This document shows, piece after piece, positions 19,186-27,531 of a stretch of 64,000 nucleotides of DNA. Positions within the stretch are counted from its first letter, which is position 1. Each line of letters begins with the position of its first letter. The notes under the pieces were generated by a model. That model searched no databases, was not told where the DNA came from, and saw nothing but the letters and a program-made list of their open reading frames with translations. The translations under genes and the position numbers were made by a program. Origin of the DNA: Rhizobium sp. FKL33 (GTDB lineage: Bacteria > Pseudomonadota > Alphaproteobacteria > Rhizobiales > Rhizobiaceae); contig NZ_STFX01000010.1 of the NCBI RefSeq assembly GCF_005222915.1, forward strand, positions 167,060 to 231,059, in the 5' to 3' direction.

Positions 19186-20001
19186 TCAGTTTTCGGCGCG
19201 CAGCGTGGTCGTATAGGTGAAGCGTTCGGCGGGAAGGACTTGAAACGCGTATTCCAGGAGGCGCCGGCCCGAGCCGTAATAGCGCCGCGTCACCACCAGC
19301 GCGAGATCGCCGGTCTTGGCGCCGAGCCGGGCGGCGATGTCTTCTGTCAGGGTCATCGGTTTGATGTCCTGCTCGATTTCCTGGATCTTTTCACCGGTAT
19401 ATTGCTCGATATAGTGAAAGATCGCGCTACGGGCGATGTCGATGTCCTTGACCGCCGCCGACAGCCGGGCGTCGACATACACTTCATTCCATGAGAAGGG
19501 CTTGCTGCGGTTGGTCGGATAACGAATGCCGCCCATATGGAAGAATTTCCGTCCTGGTCTGCAGCCGAGATCCACCGCCAAACGTCCTTGCGCCGAAATC
19601 TCCTCCTTGAAGGCGATCACGAATTCCGTTTCTGCCGCGATTTCGAACAGTTCGGAGCGGGAGTGGGCGATAAAGCGAGTGCGCTCGGGATTGAACCCCG
19701 CCTCCACGCGGGTGCCTACGCCTTTTCGGGCTGAGAGGCGCCCCTTGTTGCGCAGCGTGCCAATGGCTTGTCGAACGGTCTGACGGCTGACGCCGAGCGC
19801 CTCCGCCAGTTCGTTTTCTGTCGGCAGCAGTGATCCGACGGGGTAGTCGCCATTGTTGATCTTGTTCTCGATGTGGCGCGCGACCTGAAGATAAAGCGGC
19901 GCCGTGTCGAGTTCGGGCTTCCAGCCTTTTCCCGTCGTCGCGGTCTGTTCTTCCGAATTGGCGAGCGTTGGTATCGAGTTCATAGGACGATCATGCCTCA
20001 T
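19186..20001 (-). CDS. GntR family (HutC subfamily) transcriptional regulator
   Basis: A 271-residue regulator from the ATG at 20001, or 265 residues from the ATG at 19983; the open frame runs further upstream but that part has no family similarity and would cover the MFS promoter. The winged helix PLYLQVARHIENKINNGDYP, GSLLPTENELAEALGVSRQT, VRQAIGTLRNKGRLSARKG is GntR; the C-terminal half (RFIAHSRSELFEIAAE to the YYGSGRRLLEYAFQVLPAER strand) is a UTRA effector domain, so HutC type. It lies between the two catabolic operons and beside four palindromic sites, making it the probable repressor of the whole cluster, relieved by a pathway metabolite. Confidence 0.88.
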   Translation of the reverse strand: MRHDRPMNSIPTLANSEEQTATTGKGWKPELDTAPLYLQVARHIENKINNGDYPVGSLLPTENELAEALGVSRQTVRQAIGTLRNKGRLSARKGVGTRVEAGFNPERTRFIAHSRSELFEIAAETEFVIAFKEEISAQGRLAVDLGCRPGRKFFHMGGIRYPTNRSKPFSWNEVYVDARLSAAVKDIDIARSAIFHYIEQYTGEKIQEIEQDIKPMTLTEDIAARLGAKTGDLALVVTRRYYGSGRRLLEYAFQVLPAERFTYTTTLRAEN

Positions 20002-20099
20002 GCGCGGTCTTTGAACCTTCTTTTTCAAGGGAATGCAAACAAATTCATAAGGGTTCGCGAAAGGACCTTTCGGGGCTTGTGCTTCGCTCGGCATTCGTT

Positions 20100-20111
20100 T
20101 AGTACGTACAT
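20100..20111. promoter_or_regulatory. GntR-type operator in the gntR/MFS intergenic region
   Basis: TAGTACGTACAT contains the core GTACGTAC palindrome and matches ATGTACGTACAT in 10 of 12 positions. It lies about 100 bp upstream of the GntR gene and 33 bp upstream of the MFS start, so it can control both divergent genes, including autoregulation. Confidence 0.6.
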
Positions 20112-20143
20112 ATCCAAGGAAGTAGCCGGGGTGATTTCCCAGA

Positions 20144-21364
20144 ATGTCCGATATTGTAGCGGAGACCTCGGTCGCTAAGCCGAGGGTCTCATCCCTTTTG
20201 CAGACGCTTTCCACAGCCACCCTCATCCAGATTGTCGCCACGACGAGCGTCCTGGCGCTGACGGCGATCGCGCCTGCCGTCGCGGCGGATCTTGAGGTCG
20301 GGGCATATTGGATCGGTTACCAGATTAGTCTCATTTACGCCTCCGGCATGTTTTCCTCAGCGGTCGCCGGAACGCTGGTGCAACGTTACGGGCCAGTGCG
20401 GGTGGAGCAGGCAGCGCTTTTCTGTTTTGCGCTCGGCTTTGCCGGCATCGCGACGTCATGGATACCGGCCATCGTGCTCGCGTCTCTGCTTATTGGGTTG
20501 GGATACGGGCTGAATAATCCTGCCGCATCTGAAATGCTCAGCCGCGTAACGCCTCCGAGCAAGCGCAACCTCATCTTCTCCGTCAAGCAATCTGGCGTGC
20601 CGCTGGGCGGTATCGTCGCGAGTTTCGCGTTCCCGTTTCTGTCCCGCTATATGGATTGGCGGTTGGCGCTTCTGGCCGGCGTTCTTGCGTCCGTCGCTAC
20701 GATGGGCCTGTTGACGTTGACGCACGCGGCGACCGCGCCGCGTCGCGCGGAGGCTCGTTCGCTTGTCAAAGGCCTCGTCGACGAGCAGGCGCTGATCTGG
20801 AAAGACAGGAAGTTGCGTACGCTGAGCGTGCTCGGCTTTGCCTATTCGGCGATGCAGTTGTCCGTGTCCGCCTTTGCCGTCGTGACGTTGACGCATGATG
20901 CTGGCTGGTCCCTGCTCGCAGCGGGTGGGGTGGCGGCGGGCATGCAGTTTGCGGGGGCTGCGGGGCGCATCTTCTGGGGCGTCGCCGCCGATCGGCTCGG
21001 CGGGGGCTTCGTGACGCTGGCGCTGCTGGGGTTGCTTGGCGGAGGCGGTTATGCCGGGCTCTACTGGCTTGCCCTGATGCCGCACTTTCTGCAAGCTGCG
21101 CTCTTCATCCTGATGGGTGGGGTGACGATCGGCTGGAATGGCGTGTTGTTGGCGGAGGTGGCGCACAATGCGCCCGAGGGCCGGGTCGGCGCGATCATGG
21201 GCGGCGTTCTGGTCTATACGTTCATCGGTGTTATTGTTGGGCCCTCGAGTTTTGCGGCGCTCTATGCCGTCACGGGCCATTACGGCGCAAGCTTCCTCGC
21301 TTTTTCCAGTTTCGGCTTTCTGGGTATGGTCGCCGCCTGGCGCTGCCGAACCTCGGCTATCTGA
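20144..21364 (+). CDS. MFS transporter
   Basis: A 406-residue major facilitator with about twelve hydrophobic segments. Features: PPSKRNLIFSVKQSGVPLGG in the loop 4/helix 5 region and GRIFWGVAADRLGGG, the A-like MFS motif, in the second half. The cytoplasmic N-terminus (MSDIVAETSVAKPRVSSLLQ) is normal. It is transcribed divergently from the GntR regulator under a shared palindromic site and flanked downstream by another such site, which ties it to the RutA-amidase pathway as importer of the substrate or exporter of a product. The ribosome binding site is weak. Confidence 0.88.
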   Translation: MSDIVAETSVAKPRVSSLLQTLSTATLIQIVATTSVLALTAIAPAVAADLEVGAYWIGYQISLIYASGMFSSAVAGTLVQRYGPVRVEQAALFCFALGFAGIATSWIPAIVLASLLIGLGYGLNNPAASEMLSRVTPPSKRNLIFSVKQSGVPLGGIVASFAFPFLSRYMDWRLALLAGVLASVATMGLLTLTHAATAPRRAEARSLVKGLVDEQALIWKDRKLRTLSVLGFAYSAMQLSVSAFAVVTLTHDAGWSLLAAGGVAAGMQFAGAAGRIFWGVAADRLGGGFVTLALLGLLGGGGYAGLYWLALMPHFLQAALFILMGGVTIGWNGVLLAEVAHNAPEGRVGAIMGGVLVYTFIGVIVGPSSFAALYAVTGHYGASFLAFSSFGFLGMVAAWRCRTSAI

Positions 21365-21374
21365 ACACTATGTA

Positions 21375-21386
21375 ATGTACGAACAT
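21375..21386. promoter_or_regulatory. GntR-type operator downstream of the MFS gene
   Basis: ATGTACGAACAT differs from the perfect palindrome ATGTACGTACAT by one base. It lies 10 bp after the MFS stop codon and 179 bp upstream of the perfect site at 21554, so it could work as an auxiliary operator for the ABC-amidase operon by looping. Confidence 0.55.
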
Positions 21387-21536
21387 ATGATTGGCTATTT
21401 CGGGTCGATCTACGGTGCGATTGCGCCGTGAAGTTCACTTCCATCTTTAGAATGAACAAGATTTAGCTCGTGATCTGCAGGCAAAAAGGGCAGACGCCGA
21501 TTCTTTGTGCATTGCAAAAAAATAGGCAAAACCCGG

Positions 21537-21566
21537 TTGACGGTTCTTGGAATATGTACGTACATT
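21537..21566 (+). promoter_or_regulatory. promoter with GntR operator for the ABC-amidase-rutF operon
   Basis: A -35-like TTGACG (21537-21542) is followed after 18 bp by TACATT (21561-21566). The perfect 12-bp palindrome ATGTACGTACAT (21554-21565) covers the spacer and -10, so a bound repressor would block RNA polymerase. The binding-protein gene starts 64 bp downstream. The rest of the 265-bp gap from 21365 holds only the auxiliary site and no gene. Confidence 0.6.
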
Positions 21567-21629
21567 AAACTCAAAGACAGCAAAAATGCTTGCTGAGAAA
21601 ACACCGGAAAACCGGAACCACAGAGGGAA

Positions 21630-22739
21630 ATGTCGACCATGCGCCTGCTTTTCACCATCTCGCTGCTTTCCACCGTCATGTCAGTCGCGGCGCCGCTCGC
21701 GGCTTGGGCCGATCCCATGGATGACGCCAAGGCGATTATCGCTAAACATCAGAAAATGCCGGTTTTCACGCCGCCGGGTGAAGCGTTCGACGCCAAGTCT
21801 TGCATGGCCGGGAAGAAGGTTCTGTCGATCCCGATTTCGATGACGATCCCCTTCAATGTCGAATTGCAGAAGGCGATGGCGTCGGCAGCGGCGGAAGTCG
21901 GCTTCACCTATACGACCTGGGACAACCAGCTCAAGAGCGACCAGTGGATCCAGGGCGTGTCGCAGGCAATCAGCCAGAAATATGATGTGCTCGATATCGC
22001 AGGCGGTCTCAATCCGGAATGGCTCGGTCCGCAGTTGGGGGAGGCGCGCGCCGCCGGTCTCAAGATCACCACCACGCATTTTTACGATGTGACCCAAACG
22101 GCGGCCCCGAGCGTCGACTATTCGGGCAAAGTGGATTTCACCGGGGCCGGAAAGCTTCTCGCGGCCTGGGCCTATGTGAAGACCGAGGGCAAGCCGAATG
22201 TGCTGATCATCGGTTCGTCGGACGTGCTGCCCTCAATTCCTTTCGTTAAGTCGATCCAAGAACAGCTGAAAGCGCTTTGCCCCGAATGCAAGCAGCAGCA
22301 TCTCGATGTGCCGGTTTCGGAATGGGCGACCAAGATTCAGCCGGGCGTGCAATCGGCGCTGCTTGCGGATCCGGGCATCAACTATATCCTGCCGATCTAT
22401 GACTCCATGTCGCAATTCGTCGTGCCGGCATTGCGGATCACCGGCTCCGAAGGCGCGGTCAAGCTTGCGAGCTTCAACGGAACGCCTTTCGTTCTCGACA
22501 TGCTTCGCGAAGGACAGGTGCAGATGGATGTCGGCGAGAGCCTAGGCTGGGCCGGCTACGCCGCGATCGACAACATCATGCGCATGATGTGCGGCAAGCC
22601 TGAAGTCGCCAAGCTCAATGTGCCGTTGCTCGTCTTCGACGAGACCAACATCCAGACCGCCGGCGTGCCCGCCAACTTCAATGATGGATATGGCGACGCC
22701 CATCTCGATGGTTTCCGCAAGCTCTGGAAACTGAAGTAA
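21630..22739 (+). CDS. periplasmic substrate-binding protein of ABC transporter (Peripla_BP_4 type)
   Basis: A 369-residue secreted binding protein. It begins with a Sec signal (MSTMRLLFTISLLSTVMSVA, cleavage near AWA-DPMDD); an ATG at 21639 is an alternative start with better spacing to GAGGG. The fold is the sugar-type family (IPISMTIPFNVELQKAMASA, VLDIAGGLNPEWLGPQL, YILPIYDSMSQFVVPALRI). Two cysteines in LCPECKQQH may form a small disulphide or metal loop, unusual for the family. With the ATPase and permease genes it forms an uptake system under GntR control, probably for the compound degraded by the RutA-amidase enzymes and not for a sugar. Confidence 0.87.
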   Translation: MSTMRLLFTISLLSTVMSVAAPLAAWADPMDDAKAIIAKHQKMPVFTPPGEAFDAKSCMAGKKVLSIPISMTIPFNVELQKAMASAAAEVGFTYTTWDNQLKSDQWIQGVSQAISQKYDVLDIAGGLNPEWLGPQLGEARAAGLKITTTHFYDVTQTAAPSVDYSGKVDFTGAGKLLAAWAYVKTEGKPNVLIIGSSDVLPSIPFVKSIQEQLKALCPECKQQHLDVPVSEWATKIQPGVQSALLADPGINYILPIYDSMSQFVVPALRITGSEGAVKLASFNGTPFVLDMLREGQVQMDVGESLGWAGYAAIDNIMRMMCGKPEVAKLNVPLLVFDETNIQTAGVPANFNDGYGDAHLDGFRKLWKLK

Positions 22740-22767
22740 GGCGGCATTGAACTAGCGGGAGCCTGTG

Positions 22768-24315
22768 ATGACCGACAACGCCGTTCTCCGCATGAACAAT
22801 ATCCGCATGAAATTCGGCGAGCATTACGCGCTCAAGGGCGTCAGCCTGTCGATCCGGCGGGGCGAGGTGTTCGGGCTATTGGGTCAGAACGGCTCCGGCA
22901 AATCCACCCTCATCAAGGTGCTGGCCGGCTTTCATCAGCCGGAACCGGGCAGCGAGGTTGTGCTTTGGGGCCAGACCATGGCTCTGCCGCTCGACGCCGC
23001 CGAGATCAAGAAGCGCGGGGTCGCCTTCGTTCATCAGCATCTCGGCCTCGTTCCCTCTCTCACCGTAATCGAAAACATGCGTGTGACATCGGTGGACCGC
23101 CGCACACCCTGGTTCGTCAATTGGCGACGTGAGGCTGGTGGCGTCGCCAAGCTGTTCTCTGAGTTCGGCCTGGATATCGACCCGTACCGCACCATTGCGG
23201 AACTTTCGCCGGTCGAGCGGGCTTTCGTAGCGATCCTCCGGGCGTTCGAGGATTTCCGGGCGTCTGATAGCGGCCATGGCGGCGAAGGCATACTCGTGCT
23301 GGACGAGCCCACGCCGTTTCTGCCGGCCGAAGACGTCAAGCGCCTGTTCGGATTGATCCGCTCTATCGTCAAGACAGGCGCCTCGGTGGTGATCGTCACG
23401 CATGACATTGATGAAGTGCGCGATATCACCGATCGCGTCGCCGTGTTGCGGGATGGTCAGCTGGTCGATGTTCTCGACACCAGGACCTCCGCCCGCCAGG
23501 CGATTCTGGATACGATCGTCGGCGCTCGCATTGACGCGTTCAGGAAGGAGCGGATGGCCGACCAGAGTGTACCCGTCGCGGTCAAGGTGCGGGGCATCGC
23601 CGATGGTTACGGTTCGACCTTCGATTTCGATATAAGAGAAGGCGAAACGATCGGAGTGACCGGGCTGATCGGCTCAGGTTTCGCAGCCCTTCCCTATCTC
23701 CTTTATGGCGGACGTCGCGGCGCGGGTCATCTGACCGTTGGCGACCGGACGGTCGATCTGATGTCGCTGACGCCGCTTGCGGCGCAGGCGCTCGGCGTCG
23801 CGTTTCTACCGGGCGATCGCTTGGGGGCTGCCGGCGTTGGTTCGCTTTCCGTCGCAGACAATATCACCCTGCCGATCCTCGGGGATCTCGGCAGCCATTT
23901 CCGTCTTGATCGCGGCGCCATGGCGCGCGAGGCCATGCGGCTGTCGCAGGCCTATGACGTGCGGCCCGCCAATCCGGCTTTGAATCTCGCCGCGCTTTCC
24001 GGTGGCAACCAGCAAAAGGTTCTGCTCGCCAAGTGGCTGAGAGTGAAGCCGAAATTGCTGATGCTCGACGAGCCCACCCAAGGGGTGGATTTCGGCGCGC
24101 GCCAGCAGATTTTCAGGGCGCTTGACCGCGCTGCGCAAGATGGCGCGGCCATTCTCTGCGCCTCGACCGACAATGAACAACTCGAGCAGATCTGTGATCG
24201 CATCATCGTCTTTTCGCGCGGCCGGCCCGTCGCCGAACTCAAAGGTGACGAGATAAGCCGCAAGGCGATCACGGAGGCCTGCTTCTACACCCATCAACAG
24301 GAGGCCGCTGAATGA
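22768..24315 (+). CDS. ABC transporter ATP-binding protein, RbsA-like
   Basis: A 515-residue tandem ATPase from the ATG at 22768 (a GTG lies one codon earlier). Domain 1 has Walker A GQNGSGKST (39-47) and GILVLDEPTPFLP but a poor signature (LSPVERAFVAILRA). Domain 2 has a lost P-loop (GVTGLIGSGFAALPYLL) but an intact signature LSGGNQQKVLLAKWLRV and LLMLDEPTQGVD. This complementary degeneration is usual in the CUT2 group. The binding-protein gene ends 28 bp upstream and the permease gene overlaps it (ATGA). It drives uptake for the amidase cluster. Confidence 0.9.
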   Translation: MTDNAVLRMNNIRMKFGEHYALKGVSLSIRRGEVFGLLGQNGSGKSTLIKVLAGFHQPEPGSEVVLWGQTMALPLDAAEIKKRGVAFVHQHLGLVPSLTVIENMRVTSVDRRTPWFVNWRREAGGVAKLFSEFGLDIDPYRTIAELSPVERAFVAILRAFEDFRASDSGHGGEGILVLDEPTPFLPAEDVKRLFGLIRSIVKTGASVVIVTHDIDEVRDITDRVAVLRDGQLVDVLDTRTSARQAILDTIVGARIDAFRKERMADQSVPVAVKVRGIADGYGSTFDFDIREGETIGVTGLIGSGFAALPYLLYGGRRGAGHLTVGDRTVDLMSLTPLAAQALGVAFLPGDRLGAAGVGSLSVADNITLPILGDLGSHFRLDRGAMAREAMRLSQAYDVRPANPALNLAALSGGNQQKVLLAKWLRVKPKLLMLDEPTQGVDFGARQQIFRALDRAAQDGAAILCASTDNEQLEQICDRIIVFSRGRPVAELKGDEISRKAITEACFYTHQQEAAE

Positions 24316-25325
24316 CGACGCTCGACATGCCCGCCACTCCGGACGCAACCGCCAAGGCAAGCTCGACGATCCGATGGAAGAAAGAGGTGGAACGCTTCGC
24401 GCTGGTCGCCGCCTGGCTCACTCTGGTGATCCTTTTCGGCACGCTGATGCCGGAATCCTTCCTCAGCTGGCGAAATTTCTCCACCATGTTCGGGTCACAG
24501 GCCGTGCTCGTCGTTCTGACCCTTGCGATCATCATTCCGCTGACGTCGGGAGATTTCGATTTGTCCGGCGCATCGGCGTTGACGCTGAGCGCCATGTTGA
24601 TCGCCGTGCTCAATGTCAAACTCGGCTGGCCGATCTTTCCCACGCTTGTTGTCGCCCTGATATCGGGCGTTCTGATCGGCGCTGTGAACGCGGTCTTCGT
24701 GCTCTATTTCCGCATCCATTCACTCATCGTCACCCTGGGTGTCGGCACCTTCGTCAATGGCGCCATCCTGTGGATCAGCGATTCCCAGACCATTTCCGGC
24801 GTGTCGATGGGTCTTGTGGAATGGGTGATCATAAACCGGCTCTTCGGCGTGCCCTTGGCTTTCTACTATGCTCTGCTGCTCGCCGCGGTGATCTGGTATG
24901 CGCTCGAGTATACGATCCCCGGTCGGAAACTGCTGTTCGTGGGCCGGGGCCGTGAAGTCTCGCGCTTGAACGGCATTCCGGTGGATCGGGTGCGCGCAAC
25001 GTCGTTCATTCTGTCCGGTTTGATCTCGGCCTTCGCCGGTATGCTCTATGCCGGAATGACAGGTTCGGCCGATCCCTTGTCTGGTCTCAATCTGCTGCTG
25101 CCGGCCTTCGCGGCGGCGTTTCTCGGCGCGACGACTTTGTCTCCGGGGCGTTTCAATGCCTTTGGCGCCGTCATCGCGGTCTATTTTCTCGTGACTGGCA
25201 TTACTGGGCTCACAATGCTCGGAGCCAAAGCCTATGTGCAAAACCTGTTTTATGGCGGGGCTCTGGTGATCGCAGTCTCGCTGAGCCAGCTGGTCCGCAA
25301 CCGTCAACCGCAGGATTTCAGCTGA
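24312..25325 (+). CDS. ABC transporter permease, RbsC-like
   Basis: A 337-residue inner-membrane permease of the BPD_transp_2 family with about nine hydrophobic segments. IIPLTSGDFDLSGASALTLS corresponds to the RbsC 'GIDLSVG' region, with SGDFDLS replacing GGIDLSV, and FAAAFLGATTLSPGRFNAFG is the conserved loop. A hydrophilic N-terminal extension precedes the first helix. It overlaps the ATPase gene at its start and the 67-residue small gene at its end (TGATG). Confidence 0.9.
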   Translation: MTTLDMPATPDATAKASSTIRWKKEVERFALVAAWLTLVILFGTLMPESFLSWRNFSTMFGSQAVLVVLTLAIIIPLTSGDFDLSGASALTLSAMLIAVLNVKLGWPIFPTLVVALISGVLIGAVNAVFVLYFRIHSLIVTLGVGTFVNGAILWISDSQTISGVSMGLVEWVIINRLFGVPLAFYYALLLAAVIWYALEYTIPGRKLLFVGRGREVSRLNGIPVDRVRATSFILSGLISAFAGMLYAGMTGSADPLSGLNLLLPAFAAAFLGATTLSPGRFNAFGAVIAVYFLVTGITGLTMLGAKAYVQNLFYGGALVIAVSLSQLVRNRQPQDFS

Positions 25326-25528
25326 TGGACAGGAATGGGGCCATCGACCACTTTGCCGAGCTGTTCTGGGGCCGGAAACCAAGCGAGGCGGAACGGAACG
25401 CCATGCAGGGCCAGATGGAGCGGGTCTCCCTCGGCATTGCGCCGCCCATTCAGCGCGAGAGCGGCGCCCTATTCGGCGTCGAGCCTGCGGCTTTCGAAGC
25501 GTTGATGCGCAAAGAGGCACTGCGATGA
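25325..25528 (+). CDS. 67-residue conserved-context small protein, possible amidase partner
   Basis: A small acidic-basic mixed helical protein without signal or membrane segment: MDRNGAIDHFAELFWGRKPS, then EAERNAMQGQMERVSLGIAP. Its start overlaps the permease stop and its stop overlaps the amidase start (ATGA), so it is tightly coupled to the amidase. Position and size recall GatC and AtzG, small helical subunits that stabilise amidase-signature enzymes, but no sequence match to them can be claimed. Its overlaps on both sides and normal codon use argue that it is a real gene. Function unknown. Confidence 0.7.
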   Translation: MDRNGAIDHFAELFWGRKPSEAERNAMQGQMERVSLGIAPPIQRESGALFGVEPAAFEALMRKEALR

Positions 25529-26937
25529 ACCCGGAAACGCCCGAGACTCTCGCTGACGCGGCGCGCTTCATCCGGAGCGGGCAGGTGTCGTCGGAGGCGA
25601 TGACCCGTGCTGCGCTGTCGCGCGCCAAGACCAGCCAGGAACGACTGAACGCCTTCATTGAAATCGAAGAAGAACAGGCGCTTGAGGCGGCCCGCGCTGC
25701 TGATCGCGCATTGGCGGAGGGCCGCGCGAACGGGCCTTTGCATGGCGTTCCTCTTGCGCACAAGGATATGTTCGACCGTGAGGGGTTCATCACTGGCTGT
25801 GGATCCGTCATTCGCGGCGGCGATCCTGCGACAGGGACTTCCACCGTGATGAAGCGACTGACCTCGGCGGGCGCTTTGTCGATCGGGCGATTGAACATGA
25901 GCGAATTTGCGATGGGGCCGACCGGCCACAACATGCATTATGGCCGCGCTTTCAATCCGATCGATCGCGATCGGATCACCGGTGGTTCGTCTTCCGGTTC
26001 CGGGGCCGCTGTCGGCGGCGGGGTCATTCTCGCCGCGCTCGGTTCGGATACCGGGGGATCGATACGGCTCCCTGCAGCCTGTTGCGGCGTCGTCGGGATC
26101 AAGCCCACCCAGGGCCGGGTCAGCCGTCATGGGGTCATGCCTCTGTCTTTTTCGCAGGATTGCGTCGGTCCCCTCGCCCGCACGGTTGAGGATGCCTGGA
26201 CAGTTCTCAAGCTGATTTCCGGGCCTGATGGACTGGATGCGACCTGTCTGGACGCGCCGCCGTTGAGCGAATTGGGCTTTGATGTTTCCGGGCTGAAGAT
26301 CGGGGTTCTCGGCGGATTGTTCCAAGAGGATCTAACGGAGCCGGTGGGAAGAGGCATGGAGACGGCGCTTTCGGCGCTTGAAGGGGCGGGGGCGACCATT
26401 GTCGCTGTTGCATCACAGGATCTGGCGGGAATTGCTGAACTTGCGAATGTCGTCGCCATGGCGGAGGCTGGTGCGCAACATTTTGACTGGATGCGCGAGC
26501 GCCCCGACGATTACGGAAAGCAGGTGCGCATGCGCATCAGCCAGTCGCTGGCCATCCCCGCGCCGATTTATCTCCGCGCTTTGCAGATCCGCAGCCGGAT
26601 GCTGCAATCCTTTCTCGATGGCGCTTTTGCGGATGCGGATGTGCTGATCGCTCCTGTCATGCCATTTCCGCCGCCTTTGTCGGATGAAGTGGATGTCGGC
26701 GACAGCCCGGAAATGAACCGTGTGGTCGCAGGGATGACGCGCTTCACGCGTCCCTTCTCCTATCTCGGCCTGCCTGTGGTCACCCTGCCCGTCGCAAAAA
26801 CTCCCGATGGTCTGCCGATTTCGGTGCAATGCATCGCCAGACCCTGGCGCGAAGACCTTGCGGCCCGTGCAGCCGGCTGCCTCGAACGCAATCTGAGTTC
26901 TGAATCAATCCCTCTTCTGCCCCTGTCTGCCGCCTGA
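25525..26937 (+). CDS. amidase signature family hydrolase (third of the cluster)
   Basis: A 470-residue amidase with triad regions GVPLAHKDMFDREG (Lys), ITGGSSSGSGAAVGGG (cis-Ser) and GSDTGGSIRLPAA (nucleophile Ser). It resembles GatA-like amidases of catabolic clusters rather than true GatA, since no gatB or gatC is linked. It follows the transporter genes and the small protein and precedes rutF in one operon. Three amidases within 12 kb under the same operator type suggest a substrate with several amide bonds, or processing of a family of related amides. Confidence 0.88.
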   Translation: MNPETPETLADAARFIRSGQVSSEAMTRAALSRAKTSQERLNAFIEIEEEQALEAARAADRALAEGRANGPLHGVPLAHKDMFDREGFITGCGSVIRGGDPATGTSTVMKRLTSAGALSIGRLNMSEFAMGPTGHNMHYGRAFNPIDRDRITGGSSSGSGAAVGGGVILAALGSDTGGSIRLPAACCGVVGIKPTQGRVSRHGVMPLSFSQDCVGPLARTVEDAWTVLKLISGPDGLDATCLDAPPLSELGFDVSGLKIGVLGGLFQEDLTEPVGRGMETALSALEGAGATIVAVASQDLAGIAELANVVAMAEAGAQHFDWMRERPDDYGKQVRMRISQSLAIPAPIYLRALQIRSRMLQSFLDGAFADADVLIAPVMPFPPPLSDEVDVGDSPEMNRVVAGMTRFTRPFSYLGLPVVTLPVAKTPDGLPISVQCIARPWREDLAARAAGCLERNLSSESIPLLPLSAA

Positions 26938-26964
26938 ACAAGGCCTCAAGGAAAGGACGCTGTC

Positions 26965-27501
26965 ATGAATACGATGCCTTCGCTGACCCAACCAATCGAA
27001 GCGATCGACGACATCACGCCCAAGGCGTTTCGCGACGCCATGAGCAGGCTTGGCGCCGCCGTCAACATCATCACCACCGATGGTCCCGCAGGCAAGGCAG
27101 GCTTTGCCGCTACCGCCGTCTGCAGCGTCACCGATACGCCGCCGACATTGCTTGTGTGCCTCAACCGGTCTGCGTCGGTCTTCGAAGCGGTCATCGGCAA
27201 TGGGCGGCTCTGCGTCAACGTGCTGAATGGCGATCAGGATGGTCTCTCGTCGCTCTTTGGCGGCAAGACCCCCGTGGACGAACGCTTCGGCGCCGCAAAC
27301 TGGAGCCGCGGCGCAACGGGATCTCCCATGCTCGATGGGGCGATCGCGTCTTTCGATTGCGACATCGCTGAGACCAAAGACATCGGGACGCACAGAATTC
27401 TGTTTTGCGAGGTGCGGGCCATTCGTCTCGGAGATGCGGAGCATGCGCTGCTGTATTTTCAACGCGGCTACCATCGGCTTTCCGGGCCAAGTCTGGCCTG
27501 A
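26965..27501 (+). CDS. rutF: RutF-type NADH:FMN flavin reductase
   Basis: A 178-residue flavin reductase. [41 protein letters not shown] and [10 protein letters not shown] ... SSLFGGKTP are very close to E. coli RutF, which supplies reduced FMN to the oxygenase RutA. An N-terminal extension of about 20 residues ([20 protein letters not shown]) precedes the family core. It ends the plus-strand operon, 27 bp after the amidase gene, while its expected partner RutA is encoded on the opposite strand 8 kb away; shared GntR-type sites would keep the two co-expressed. Confidence 0.9.
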   Translation: MNTMPSLTQPIEAIDDITPKAFRDAMSRLGAAVNIITTDGPAGKAGFAATAVCSVTDTPPTLLVCLNRSASVFEAVIGNGRLCVNVLNGDQDGLSSLFGGKTPVDERFGAANWSRGATGSPMLDGAIASFDCDIAETKDIGTHRILFCEVRAIRLGDAEHALLYFQRGYHRLSGPSLA

Positions 27502-27531
27502 ATGGCAAACTTCGCCGCTTGGATGGCGGGG

